A stretch of 47,845 nucleotides of DNA from an uncultured Prevotellaceae bacterium (GTDB lineage Bacteria > Bacteroidota > Bacteroidia > Bacteroidales > Bacteroidaceae): assembly GCA_900316285.1 (NCBI GenBank), contig ONCG01000028.1:1-47845 (forward strand), written 5' to 3'. Of the stretch, positions 38,819 through 47,845 are shown piece by piece. The notes beneath the pieces were generated by a model, which was not told the DNA's origin, searched no databases, and saw only the letters and a program-made list of their open reading frames with translations. Made by a program: the position numbers and the translations under genes. Every line of letters begins with the position of its first letter. Within the stretch, counting starts at the first letter, position 1.

Positions 38819-40060
38819 TTACTTCTGCAATTCCTTGTACTTGTAGACTTCTTCCTTCAAGGCATCCATGAGCGTACGGCCTGTATCGTCAATCGGATAG
38901 ACCAGGCGATTGATGTACTTGCCGTTCTTGTCGAAGACGAAGTTACCCTTGGCATCGGTGAGCCACTGGCGGGTCTGCACCTCTCTTCTGAGGTCTTCCA
39001 GGTTCAAGTCAAACTTCTCCTTCAGCCAAGTGCGAGCCATTTCAAGCTTCTGCAAGATAACCTGACGTCCATCGATACCATCGGTATTGTCAGAATAAAT
39101 GATCTGGCCTTTTCCTTCCGCATTGCGCAGAGGCAAGTCGAGGGTATCACGCTGGATGATCTTGCGTTGGATGTTGTACTGGGTGTTAGAGGCGTTGGGG
39201 TTCTTACGATCAATGTAACCCACAGAGTCGCGATTGGCAAGGCCAGCCTTGCATCGCTGGTCGAGCGGATTGAAGACGGTCATCTCCACCGACACGCGCT
39301 CCCAGTCGTACTGGGCAGTGTTGAGCATGTTGGCCCAAGTGATGGAATCCTTCACGATGTAGTTAGCAATGATCTCCACCCAGTCCTCACGAGCCTGCGA
39401 CGAAGCATAGTCACTAACAAAACCCTGAGCGACAGCCAGCGAGTCGGCGGTATCCTGCCAGGAGATGGCGTTATACAGACCATTCGAGATCAGACGGAAG
39501 TCCGTCGGATATTCCTTGTTCTGGTGCAGGATGTGCGAGAACTCGTGGTGCATGGTCTTGAAGAACTTCTCGTTCATCATCTCAATATCGGTGGGCGAGA
39601 GGTTGTTGGCGTTGTAGAGCGTAATCTTCAAGCCACCTTCTGCCTGACCAAGCGTCTCGGTACCTGACGACGGGTTCAGCGCCGGCGAACCAATAACATG
39701 GATGATGCGCGGGCTGTAAAGCTTCAGGAAGGTCTTACCGGCACACTTGTCATAGACATCGTACCAGAGATACTTCGAAAGCACAGCAATTTCAATGCTC
39801 TTCTCATATTCGCACGGTACGAGGTTTTTCTGCATGTCGGAACCAATGTCCTGCATCTTGTACAAGAACTTCAGGTTGTAAGGCTCCAGGAAATTCACCT
39901 TGAGGAACGTATCGAGCGGGAATGAATACACCGTCTTGTCGAGCGGATACTCCGTTGTATCGAAGATCGTCGGTGTAAATTCTTCATCCGAACATCCGAC
40001 AAAGCTGAAAGAAGCCATGCCGATGGCTGCTGCGAGCAAAATCTTAAACAATGATTTCAT
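38819..40060 (-). CDS. Substrate import-associated zinc metallohydrolase lipoprotein
   Basis: A 413-residue lipoprotein: MKSLFKILLAAAIGMASFSFVGC with lipobox FVGC and an acidic follow-on (SDEE). The zinc motif is HHEFSHILHQ near residue 172, with a possible third ligand in the downstream EDWVEIIANY segment. It matches the Bacteroidetes family of zinc metallohydrolase lipoproteins encoded next to SusC/SusD (TIGR04549 type). It may trim peptides or proteins at the surface before import. The gene is 22 bp after susD. Confidence 0.87.
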   Translation of the reverse strand: MKSLFKILLAAAIGMASFSFVGCSDEEFTPTIFDTTEYPLDKTVYSFPLDTFLKVNFLEPYNLKFLYKMQDIGSDMQKNLVPCEYEKSIEIAVLSKYLWYDVYDKCAGKTFLKLYSPRIIHVIGSPALNPSSGTETLGQAEGGLKITLYNANNLSPTDIEMMNEKFFKTMHHEFSHILHQNKEYPTDFRLISNGLYNAISWQDTADSLAVAQGFVSDYASSQAREDWVEIIANYIVKDSITWANMLNTAQYDWERVSVEMTVFNPLDQRCKAGLANRDSVGYIDRKNPNASNTQYNIQRKIIQRDTLDLPLRNAEGKGQIIYSDNTDGIDGRQVILQKLEMARTWLKEKFDLNLEDLRREVQTRQWLTDAKGNFVFDKNGKYINRLVYPIDDTGRTLMDALKEEVYKYKELQK

Positions 40061-40082
40061 ATTTCTTTACCTCCTTACTTAA

Positions 40083-41843
40083 TTATCTTTTGTATTCCAA
40101 CTCAAGTGATTGCACATAGGTGCTGTCAGGAACGGGTGCCACAAGCGGACGCGAAGCAGCCAGACCGGCAGCCTGTACCTCCAACGGAATCTCAATGGCA
40201 CGACGAGGATCATCCCAAGTCATCTTGTACTCAATCTCATCAGGTCCATAGACGTGCGACCACTCGATGCCCCAACGCTTCAAATCGAAGAAACGCATGC
40301 CTTCGAAGTTGAGTTCGAAGCGGCGCATGTCGTTGATGGCATTCATGTAAGGCACGATGTTGGCGGGAACAACGAAGCTGCTGCTCACGTGCTGCGTGAA
40401 GTTCCAGTCAGCAAAGCAGTTGCTGTTCTTCACATTCGGATAGTAAGACTCGATGTCGGCACGCGTGAGATAGGTCAGCGCATTGTTTGCGAAGAATGTG
40501 CGCTTGTTTTCATCAGAGAATGTCCAACGGCTGTTATCGTAGGCGATGATATCGTTGATGGCACCGTCGATGTCGGGATTAGCCTTGAGCAACTTAGCCT
40601 CGGCACGCTCGAGCAGGAGCTCGGTGCAGGTGAACTCGCGGCGGATAACGTGAGCATAGCCGATACCAGCCACCTTATCAGTATACTGGAAGGTCTCAGC
40701 AATCTTCGACGAAGCAAATCCATAGTCCTGGTTGCCGCTGTAGAAGGTCATACCTGCCACATAGCCCGTCGGGCAAACATACCAACGCCAGTTAGGACCG
40801 AGGTGATACATGATGTCGCGCAGAGCGCTCGAAGTCTCAGAATAACGACGGCCAACGCTGCGGCGCCACTGTGTGGAATAGGTTGCCACGAGCATGATGT
40901 TGTTATTCAGGCTGGCATTCTGCCAAACGTTGGCATAGTCATCTGAATAGGTACAATCGTCGAAGCCGGAGTAGTCCATGAGCATGGAGGGCAGAGTAGC
41001 ATAGTCGGTGCCCAGAACAGCATTGGCATGCTCAATCACCTTATCATATTCGCGCGTAAAGAGATAGAAGCGAGCAGCGAAAGCATGGGCGGCATTCAGG
41101 TTGAAGTGCCACTTCGGACGCTCGTAGATGCTGTTGTTCACCAGCTTCAGACCTGCCTCCATATCCTCGCGAATCTTTGCATAGGTACCGGTAACGGTGC
41201 CGCGGTCGTAGTTCACAAGCACGCGGTCCTCAGGCTCTGTAATATAGGGAATACCCATGTCCTTCTTACTGGCTTCCTCATCCTTATAGACCTGTGAGAA
41301 GATGTTCACCAAGATAAAGTGATAATAAGCACGGATGAGCAGTGCTTCACCGCGGGCAGCATTGAGCTTCTCGCGGGTTGATGCCAGGTTGTCACCAAAC
41401 TTCTCGGGATTATTCTTCATGTCGGCCTCAATCTCGTCGAGGTAGACCAGAGCATGATTGGCGGTAGCGATGGCCGAGTAGGTGTTCTCCCAAATGCTGG
41501 AGGGAGAGTCGGTACCTGTCGACGACTGCACCTGCTCGAAGCGGAACAACTCGTCGTCCATACGCTCATAAGAAGAAAGGTTATAGCGCACAAGCACCTG
41601 CGTGCTGTTGGGGTTGGCCGGATAGTGAGGTGCGTTGTTATCCATGAAGTTATCGCTCGTCAGCTCGCACACCCAGCCATAGTTGGCCGTGCTGTAGCTG
41701 CTCACGAGCAGATCGATGACTTGGTCAACGGTCTTAATCTCAATTCGCTCATCCGGCTGCTGGTCAAGGAAGCTATCACCACACGATGTGAAGGTGAGCG
41801 CCATCAGGCCAAGCGAGCATACAATATATTTCAATGATTTCAT
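40083..41843 (-). CDS. SusD/RagB-family nutrient-binding lipoprotein
   Basis: A 586-residue lipoprotein: MKSLKYIVCSLGLMALTFTSC then GDSFLDQQPDERI, the usual SusD start. TPR-like helices (ARGEALLIRAYYHFILVNIFSQVY; AHAFAARFYLFTREYDKVIEHA) and the C-terminal segment MRRFELNFEGMRFFDLKRWG are diagnostic. It caps the SusC barrel and binds substrate. It is 32 bp downstream of susC and belongs to the same transcript. The neighbouring metallohydrolase and protease suggest peptide rather than glycan cargo; this is inference. Confidence 0.95.
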   Translation of the reverse strand: MKSLKYIVCSLGLMALTFTSCGDSFLDQQPDERIEIKTVDQVIDLLVSSYSTANYGWVCELTSDNFMDNNAPHYPANPNSTQVLVRYNLSSYERMDDELFRFEQVQSSTGTDSPSSIWENTYSAIATANHALVYLDEIEADMKNNPEKFGDNLASTREKLNAARGEALLIRAYYHFILVNIFSQVYKDEEASKKDMGIPYITEPEDRVLVNYDRGTVTGTYAKIREDMEAGLKLVNNSIYERPKWHFNLNAAHAFAARFYLFTREYDKVIEHANAVLGTDYATLPSMLMDYSGFDDCTYSDDYANVWQNASLNNNIMLVATYSTQWRRSVGRRYSETSSALRDIMYHLGPNWRWYVCPTGYVAGMTFYSGNQDYGFASSKIAETFQYTDKVAGIGYAHVIRREFTCTELLLERAEAKLLKANPDIDGAINDIIAYDNSRWTFSDENKRTFFANNALTYLTRADIESYYPNVKNSNCFADWNFTQHVSSSFVVPANIVPYMNAINDMRRFELNFEGMRFFDLKRWGIEWSHVYGPDEIEYKMTWDDPRRAIEIPLEVQAAGLAASRPLVAPVPDSTYVQSLELEYKR

Positions 41844-41875
41844 ATTTCCTATTGTGTTAAATGTTTGACCTCCAA

Positions 41876-44800
41876 TTAAATACCAAGACGCAGTGTGAAT
41901 GTGAACTGCTTAGGCATCGGCGAAGCCACACCACCCGAGTTGACGAACTCCGGATCCTGACCGTTAAGCTTGTCGTCGGCATAGATCAGGAAGAGGTTGG
42001 TGGCATCGAGCTTCAGCGAGCAGGTGTTCAGTCCAATCTTGTGAATCCACCTTTGCGGCATGTCGTAGGTGAGCGAGATGTCCTTCATGCGAATGAAACC
42101 ACCGTCGGCCACGCGGGCTGTCGAGTAGTTATAGGCATTGTAGGCATAGCCCAGCTGTGAGTCGTTATAGTACTGACGCACACTGGCAATAGCAGGAATG
42201 TCGGTGATTTTCTCATCGCCGGGCTGCACCCAACGGTTCTTGAACTCCTTCGGCATAGCACTCATATCGGAATAGCCGGCCGAGAATGCAGGATCGAGAC
42301 GCACCTTGTTTCCGAACGAATAGGTGATGAAGACGTTCAGACGCCAGTTCTTCCAAGTGAACATGTTGTTCAGACCACCAGTGATGGTAGGCTCCGTCGG
42401 GCCTTCATACTTCAGGAAGTCAAGTTTCTCGTACTCCTGGAAGTAGATGTCGCTGGTCACCTTGTCGCCATTTTGGTTGATGAACTGCGGGATACCTTCG
42501 TCGTTCAGACCAACAAAAGGAATCGAGAACAGGGCCGAACGGGGATAGCCCACGCGGAAGTGGCTGCTACTGTTACCAGTGATCAGGTCGATGACGTTCG
42601 AACGCGACTCCAGGTCGGTGATCTCGTTGGTTGCCAGCGAGAACGTCAAGTCGGTTGTCCAGTTGAAGTTCTGGGTCTGGATGTTGCGTGTGGAGAGGGT
42701 TGCCTCAAAACCACTCGACTTCATCGTTGCAACGTTTGCATACTTCGAAATCATACCACCAACACCCTGCGTCTTGATGATACCAATCAGGTCGTAGTTG
42801 TCACGCCAGTAGGCATCGAGGGTAAGGTTGATGCGGTTGTGCAAGAAACCGAGGTCAACACCCACGTTGAACTCCTTCTTCTTCTCGTATGTCAGCTCGG
42901 AGTTGGCAATCTGATAGAGGTAGGTCATCTGCTCCTGCTGCTCGCCTTGCGGACGCCAGGCGATGTCGGAGTAGAAGATAGGACGGGCGTTCGACACGAA
43001 GGAAGGAACGCGGTCGGCGGTCAGCGAGTAGGAAAGACGGAGAGCAGCATGCGACAGCACGTAGTTGGTCTTTTCCATCCAACGCTGCATCCATGCTTCC
43101 TCATGAGCATTCCAAGCTCCCGACACGTTCCATGTAGGCAACCAACGCGAGCTACGACTCTTACCAAGACCGTTCGAACCCTCATAGCGACCTGTGAGGT
43201 TAATGGTGTAGCGGCCTTTGTAAGAATAGCTACCGCTCATGAAGTAAGCCAGGTTGCGAGTCCAGGTCTTCGAGAAGCTCTCGAGGGTGGTACCTTCTTC
43301 CTTTGCCTGCTTCGTGAACTCAGGAGTCAGCAGCACGTTGCGCGACGACTCATAGTCGACGCCGTAAGTTGCATGATACTCTGCCTCACGGTTCACCTTG
43401 TTGGCCTCCATACCTCCGAAGAGGTTCATGATGTGCGTATCGTTCCAAATCTTGTTGTACTGAACGGTGCCACGGAACTGCAACTGTTCCATCGTGTTGT
43501 CGTCGCGGATAGAGATACCACCGACTGGCATCACAGAAACGGGCAGTGAGTTGGGTTTGTCAGGATCCTGATAGAGATAGGGGTTGCTATACATCTTATT
43601 AGGATCGTCCACGCCTGCGCGATAGGCCTCAGCCATGTTCGACTGGTTGAGGATGATGTGCTTCTGCGTGGAGTTCACCGTACGATAAGCTCCCATGGCG
43701 TGGAACTCAAGTCCCATGATAGGCTTCCACGTCACCTCGCCCTGATACTTCATGTCGGAAATACCCAGGTCGATATAGTTGTTGTTCAACTCATCGAAGA
43801 TGTTGAACGGGGCATAGTTACGTGTGTAGATCTGATCGGGGTCGAGCGTACGCGAAGTGTTCATCGCATAGCTGTAGGGGTTGATGTCGAAGGAACGATT
43901 CACAGAACCCGACACCACGTCGGTCGACTGGTTCAGTGTTCCCGGCGCCTTCTGTTTACGCCAGCTGTTGTTGGTGAGCAGGCTCACGCTAAGCTGCTTC
44001 GAGAGGTTGAACGTAGCGTTCACATTAGCGGTGTAGCGTTCCACCTTCGAGTCCATGGTCCAACCCGGGTCGCTGATGGCCGAGATTGAAGCATAGAGGT
44101 TTGCCTTGTCGGAGCCCGTCGAGATGCTCACGGAGTGATTCTGCATGATGTTATCACGGAAGAGCAGGTCGAACCAGTCAGTATTGCGGAACTCTGCCTG
44201 CTGCAGGTAGGCGTTCATGGCTGCATCGGTATAGGGCAGACCATACTTTCCGTTGGTCTCATCATACTGGGCGATGAGGTTGTACATCTTACCATACAAA
44301 CCAGCGGTGGAGCCGTTGGCAAGTGCCGAGAACTCAAGCCAACCCTTGGCGGCCATTTCTTTGTAGATACCCATCTGCTCCTGAGAGTTCGAGATGTTGT
44401 AGTTCCTGTAGCTGGGCTTCAGACGATAGGTAAACTCACCGGTATAGTTAATGGTTGAGCGGCCGGCCTTACCACGTTTCGTGGTAACGACCACCACACC
44501 TGCCATAGCGCGGGCACCATAGATGGAGGTTGCAGAACCGTCCTTCAGCACCTGGAACGACTCAATGTCGTCGGCGCTAAGACCGGAGATGGCGTTCGAA
44601 ATCAGCGTCTTTGCATCACCCGACGAAAGGTCGTCGGCACTCACTTCTACAGCATCTTCCTGTATGACGCCATCAATGACCCAAAGGGGCTTCGACGAAC
44701 CATAGATGGACGTTGCACCACGCACACGGATCTTCGGAGCTGTACCGAAGGTACCCGACACGTTCTGCACCGACACACCAGCTGCACGTCCTTCCAACGC

Positions 44801-45217
44801 ACGGCTCACGTCGGCCACACCATCAAGTTTTGTCTTTTCGGCATCGACCTTTGCTGTAGCGCCCGTAAAGAGTCGTTTGTCCATTTTCTGCATACCTGTT
44901 ACGACGACCTCGTCAATGGAACGAGAGTCAGAAACCATCTTGATCACCAGATTCTGTCCGGCCTTAATGGTTTGCGTGACGAAGCCAATGGAAGACACCT
45001 CCAGCGAGGGGTTCTTCTGGCTTGTCGTAAACGAGAAGTTGCCGTCAATATCAGTCACGGCAAGAGCAGACTTTTGACCTCTCAGCTTAATCACGGCACC
45101 AATAATCGGCTCGTCGTTTTCGGCCTCGACAACGGTTCCGGAGACTTTCGTCTGAGCCATTGCCACCCCTACTGAAAGGAGCATGAAGGTCAAAATCATC
45201 GTTAGTCTTCTTTTCAT
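41876..45217 (-). CDS. SusC/RagA-family TonB-linked outer-membrane protein
   Basis: A 1113-residue transporter: signal peptide (MKRRLTMILTFMLLSVGVAMA), carboxypeptidase-regulatory-like domain (about 24-100, VSGTVVEAENDEPIIGAVIKL), TonB box and plug (IDEVVVTGMQ; ALEGRAAGVSVQNVSG; IRVRGATSIYGSSKPLWVIDG; GSATSIYGARAMAGVVVVTTK), then a 22-strand barrel ending FTFTLRLGI. It imports the ligand captured by SusD using TonB energy. It is first in the operon; the TAATTTTG promoter box is 86 bp upstream. No linked sigma/anti-sigma pair is adjacent, so how it is regulated is not visible. Confidence 0.96.
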   Translation of the reverse strand: MKRRLTMILTFMLLSVGVAMAQTKVSGTVVEAENDEPIIGAVIKLRGQKSALAVTDIDGNFSFTTSQKNPSLEVSSIGFVTQTIKAGQNLVIKMVSDSRSIDEVVVTGMQKMDKRLFTGATAKVDAEKTKLDGVADVSRALEGRAAGVSVQNVSGTFGTAPKIRVRGATSIYGSSKPLWVIDGVIQEDAVEVSADDLSSGDAKTLISNAISGLSADDIESFQVLKDGSATSIYGARAMAGVVVVTTKRGKAGRSTINYTGEFTYRLKPSYRNYNISNSQEQMGIYKEMAAKGWLEFSALANGSTAGLYGKMYNLIAQYDETNGKYGLPYTDAAMNAYLQQAEFRNTDWFDLLFRDNIMQNHSVSISTGSDKANLYASISAISDPGWTMDSKVERYTANVNATFNLSKQLSVSLLTNNSWRKQKAPGTLNQSTDVVSGSVNRSFDINPYSYAMNTSRTLDPDQIYTRNYAPFNIFDELNNNYIDLGISDMKYQGEVTWKPIMGLEFHAMGAYRTVNSTQKHIILNQSNMAEAYRAGVDDPNKMYSNPYLYQDPDKPNSLPVSVMPVGGISIRDDNTMEQLQFRGTVQYNKIWNDTHIMNLFGGMEANKVNREAEYHATYGVDYESSRNVLLTPEFTKQAKEEGTTLESFSKTWTRNLAYFMSGSYSYKGRYTINLTGRYEGSNGLGKSRSSRWLPTWNVSGAWNAHEEAWMQRWMEKTNYVLSHAALRLSYSLTADRVPSFVSNARPIFYSDIAWRPQGEQQEQMTYLYQIANSELTYEKKKEFNVGVDLGFLHNRINLTLDAYWRDNYDLIGIIKTQGVGGMISKYANVATMKSSGFEATLSTRNIQTQNFNWTTDLTFSLATNEITDLESRSNVIDLITGNSSSHFRVGYPRSALFSIPFVGLNDEGIPQFINQNGDKVTSDIYFQEYEKLDFLKYEGPTEPTITGGLNNMFTWKNWRLNVFITYSFGNKVRLDPAFSAGYSDMSAMPKEFKNRWVQPGDEKITDIPAIASVRQYYNDSQLGYAYNAYNYSTARVADGGFIRMKDISLTYDMPQRWIHKIGLNTCSLKLDATNLFLIYADDKLNGQDPEFVNSGGVASPMPKQFTFTLRLGI

Positions 45218-45303
45218 AAAAATTGTTCTAAGGTTTATACTGTTACTTAATTAATATACAAGTTTACCCTTCAAACAGGCACTTAACATGCGCCAATTCC
45301 GTG

Positions 45304-45311
45304 CAAAATTA
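45304..45311 (-). promoter_or_regulatory. Promoter -7 box of the susC operon
   Basis: The minus strand reads TAATTTTG 86 bp upstream of the susC ATG; a TTG lies about 23 bp further, slightly wider than usual. The leader is A/T rich. I see no clear operator. Confidence 0.5.
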
Positions 45312-45444
45312 ATGGTTTTTTATTGAAATCATTACAAAAAACCGCTTTTTAAGATAATTCTAAACATATTTTAACGATTTAAGGTTAATCTCCTTAAAAA
45401 TCACACGTGTTTTTATATGTAGCTCAAGAAAATCGGAGTTTCCT

Positions 45445-45475
45445 TTTGCAAGATCATGTTTTTTTCGTATCTTTG
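45445..45475 (+). promoter_or_regulatory. Promoter of the histidine phosphatase gene
   Basis: TTTG (45445-45448), 19 bp, TATCTTTG (45468-45475). The ATG at 45510 follows after a 34-bp stretch. Confidence 0.75.
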
Positions 45476-45509
45476 CACACAAATCATCTTTTGTACCACA
45501 CCTTATCCA

Positions 45510-46835
45510 ATGAAAACAAAGAAAATTCTGCTTGCAACACTGCTGTTGTTCAGCCTCTCTGCAGCCTTGCAGTCGCTCGCTCAGTCGCCACGCGAAGAAT
45601 TCAAGGAAAACATCTACAAGTCGGGTAGCAACTACTATGCTTACCCAGGCCCCACTCAGCAGAAGCTCACTCCTGCTCCGAAGGGTTATGAGCCTTATTA
45701 TATCTCACATTATGGACGCCACGGCTCACGCTATCTCATTGGGAAAAACGACTACGACCGCGCCTGGCGAGTGCTCTCGCGTGCCGACTCGCTGAACAAG
45801 CTGACGCCTTATGGCAAAGATGTTCTACGCCGTGTGACGCTGCTCCGCAACGAGGCCGACCAGCGTTTGGGTGAGCTCACCCTGCTGGGTGCCGAGCAAC
45901 ATCGCGAAATAGCTCACCGCATGTATGAGCGATTCCCCGAGGTTTTCAAGGGCGTGACCGACATCGACGCGAAGAGCACCGTGGTGATACGCTGCATCCT
46001 CTCGATGGAGAATGCCCTGCAGGAGCTGAAGAGCCTGAATCCGAAGCTTCGCATACGCCACGACGCGTCGGAACACGACATGTGGTACATGAACAGCAAG
46101 GCAAAGGAAATCAAGGACCATCAGTGGAACCCGCAGACGCGAGCCGCCTACGATGCCTTCAAGGAACGCCATCAGAACTACAAGCGAGTGATGCAGGTGC
46201 TCTTCAACGACACAGCCTACGTAAACCACGAGGTAAACGCCGAGAACTTGAACTACCATTTGTTCAAGTTGGCATCGAACATTCAGAGTTCGGAACTGCG
46301 CCACACGGTGTCGCTCTACGATCTGTTCACACCCGACGAGGTCTACGATAACTGGATGATTGAGAATGCAGGATGGTATGTGGGCTATGGCCCGTGTCCG
46401 CTCAATGGAGCGCTGCAGCCATTCTCCCAGCGCCATCTACTTGCCAAGATGCTGGAGGAAGCTGATGCAAACGTTGGGAAGAAGCACCCAGGTGCCACGC
46501 TTCGCTATGGTCACGAGGTATGCGTCATGCCATTAGCCTGCCTCCTGGAGATGGACAACTGCGGAAAGCAGGTGGCCGACTTCGAACAACTGCCCGCCGA
46601 GGGATGGCTGAACTACAAGATCTTCCCGATGGGTTGTAACATACAGCTCATCTTCTACAAGCCGAAAAAAGGCACTGGCGACATCCTCGTAAAGGCTCTT
46701 CTCAACGAGAACGAAACGCGTCTTCCGCTACACGCCGTCACCGGTCCCTACTACAAATGGACTGATTTCCGCGACTATTATACCCGCAAGCTCAACAACT
46801 TCCGTCTCCCCGTAGACGACATCGAGCCGGAATAA
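45510..46835 (+). CDS. Exported histidine-type phosphatase (MINPP/phytase-like)
   Basis: A 441-residue protein: signal peptide (MKTKKILLATLLLFSLSAAL) and the branch-2 histidine phosphatase motif SHYGRHGSRY, whose His forms the phospho-intermediate. The proton-donor region is RYGHEVCVMPL (HE where many phytases have HD; MINPP-like enzymes also carry HE-type motifs). It is probably a periplasmic, outer-membrane or vesicle enzyme releasing phosphate from inositol phosphates. The start at 45510 is chosen because the in-frame ATG at 45456 lies before the promoter. It stands alone and divergent from susC. Confidence 0.87.
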   Translation: MKTKKILLATLLLFSLSAALQSLAQSPREEFKENIYKSGSNYYAYPGPTQQKLTPAPKGYEPYYISHYGRHGSRYLIGKNDYDRAWRVLSRADSLNKLTPYGKDVLRRVTLLRNEADQRLGELTLLGAEQHREIAHRMYERFPEVFKGVTDIDAKSTVVIRCILSMENALQELKSLNPKLRIRHDASEHDMWYMNSKAKEIKDHQWNPQTRAAYDAFKERHQNYKRVMQVLFNDTAYVNHEVNAENLNYHLFKLASNIQSSELRHTVSLYDLFTPDEVYDNWMIENAGWYVGYGPCPLNGALQPFSQRHLLAKMLEEADANVGKKHPGATLRYGHEVCVMPLACLLEMDNCGKQVADFEQLPAEGWLNYKIFPMGCNIQLIFYKPKKGTGDILVKALLNENETRLPLHAVTGPYYKWTDFRDYYTRKLNNFRLPVDDIEPE

Positions 46836-46867
46836 AAACCAACAACCTAAATTAGTAAATAAACAAG

Positions 46868-47689
46868 TTGGCGGAGGAGGCGTTCTGCGTGGAGTATGTC
46901 AAGCGTATCCTTCAGAAGGACCGCGGTATCGGCGGCGGCAAGCTTTGGCAGATGTACAGGAAGGAGTTCGGCGACGTCCACAGCGTAGGCTACAACCGTT
47001 TCTATGATATCATTGAGAAGTATAGCCTGAAGGTGCGTAAGCGCAAGCGTCGCGCTAAGACGACCGATTCCGACCACGACCTGCCCCTGTACCCCAACCT
47101 GGTGAAGGAACTCATCCCGCTGCGTCCCAACCAGCTGTGGGTGAGCGACATTACCTATATGGTCATCTATCTGAATGCCCAGACGGGCGAATACGACTTC
47201 TGCTACCTGTCGCTTGTGACAGACTACTATACAAAGGATATTATCGGCTGGTGCGTAGGCGAGACATTGGAGGCCAAGTTTGCCATCGAAGCCCTGGAAA
47301 TGGCATTGGGCCGGCTTGGAGGCAGACGGGATGTTGATCTTATTCACCACTCTGACCGTGGCGTACAGTACGCAAGCTACGCCTATACGGACATCTTGAG
47401 AAAACACAACATTAAGATCAGCATGACCGAATGTGGAGACCCAAAGGACAATGCTGTGGCAGAACGTGTCAACGGCATCGTCAAGAACGAGCTGCTTCAG
47501 GGAATGTCCTTCTTCTCAATACAGGAGGTCAGGAAGGCTTTGAAGGCTGCCATCGACTTCTACAACAACGAGCGTCCGCATATGAGTCTTGACTGGAGAA
47601 CGCCTGCAGAAGCGGCGCTCTGCACGGGAGAACTGAAGAAAAAGTGGACAAGCTACAGAGAAAAGGCCATCAAAAGCTTGGCTGCATGA
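46868..47689 (+). mobile_element. IS3-family transposase OrfB, N-terminal end uncertain
   Basis: The frame encodes 273 residues: an HTH_21-type segment (VEYVKRILQKDRGIGGGKLW), then an rve integrase core with WVSDITYM (D near 94), IHHSDRGVQY (D163) and NAVAERVNG (E199), an exact DD35E arrangement. The C-terminus NNERPHMSLDWRTPAEA is typical. It begins at a TTG just after an in-frame TAA at 46856, with only 32 bp to the phosphatase stop. No OrfA, no frameshift window and no clear terminal inverted repeat is visible, so the copy is probably truncated on the left. All catalytic residues are present. Confidence 0.85.
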
Positions 47690-47708
47690 AATTATTTGTG
47701 TAGCTTTG
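47678..47708 (+). promoter_or_regulatory. Promoter reading out of the transposase toward the window end
   Basis: TTG (47678-47680), exactly 20 bp, TAGCTTTG (47701-47708). It overlaps the last codons of the transposase and would transcribe the 33-bp repeats and whatever lies beyond the window. Confidence 0.65.
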
Positions 47709-47755
47709 CAGACGACTTTGGGGCACAACCTAATTTGTGAATAGAAACAAACATC

Positions 47756-47845
47756 GTCAACTGATATCATAAATAAGCAACAACAACAGTCAACTGAGAT
47801 TAACAATAAGTATTAACCAAAGTCAATCGAAAATACAAATAAGAC
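47756..47845 (+). repeat. 33-bp degenerate tandem repeat, cut by the window end
   Basis: Units begin at 47756, 47789 and 47822, each starting GTCAACTGA or GTCAATCGA and containing AATAAG at the same offset. Related sequence (CAACCTAAnTT...GAATA...AACAA) occurs at 47727-47750 and on the left of the transposase at 46843-46866. The array probably continues past the window. Confidence 0.65.

Overview
The window looks like a chromosomal segment of a Bacteroidales bacterium, most likely Prevotellaceae. Three things point there: a SusC/SusD pair, TAnnTTTG (-7) promoter boxes with a TTG about 19-20 bp upstream and no Shine-Dalgarno pattern, and secreted proteins sharing a C-terminal tail typical of Prevotella. 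GH16, GH43 and GH51 enzymes, an anaerobic ribonucleotide reductase and a phytase-like phosphatase suit an anaerobe of a gut, rumen or similar habitat. This is inference from gene families; no database was consulted.

Layout. (1) 0.2-8.2 kb, minus strand: an envelope-glycan operon read from a promoter at about 8.23 kb. It encodes an EptA-like phosphoethanolamine transferase, two acyltransferase-3 proteins, a UbiA-type phosphoribosyl-polyprenol synthase, a HAD-IB phosphatase, a GtrA flippase-like protein and a DUF6080-like GT-C membrane protein. (2) 8.3-17.8 kb, minus strand: a tightly packed unit nrdD-nrdG-guaD-clpS-clpA-aat-esterase/HAD fusion-GH16/GH43 fusion. It joins anaerobic dNTP synthesis, guanine deamination and the N-degron machinery, and ends at a terminator that overlaps the last stop codon. 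(3) 18-21 kb: a GH51 arabinofuranosidase and queH. (4) 21-24.7 kb, plus strand: a small lipoprotein, an unknown protein, and a TonB receptor followed by a heavy-metal-associated protein. (5) 24.8-31 kb: a candidate minus-strand sRNA, an ECF sigma/anti-sigma/outer-membrane-receptor triad, and a divergent BASS transporter plus GH43 pair. (6) 31-45.2 kb, minus strand: an M6 metalloprotease with its own promoter, and a susC-susD-zinc metallohydrolase lipoprotein-DUF4302-secreted protein operon. The protease and the last operon protein share a C-terminal module and tail. This resembles a protein or peptide acquisition locus. (7) 45.5 kb to the end: a histidine phosphatase, an IS3-type transposase lacking an obvious OrfA, and a 33-bp repeat array behind a good promoter.

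The most unusual property is repetitive DNA. Spacers, and many reading frames in the first 10 kb, carry small hairpin repeats inserted without breaking the frame. One gene contains a 23-bp palindromic tandem array. Two dispersed 76-80 bp composite palindromes occur, one supplying the queH stop codon. A striking region of 22-bp periodicity, with six palindromic core units flanked by oppositely oriented motifs, lies between 34.25 and 34.67 kb. No CRISPR array, tRNA or rRNA was recognised.
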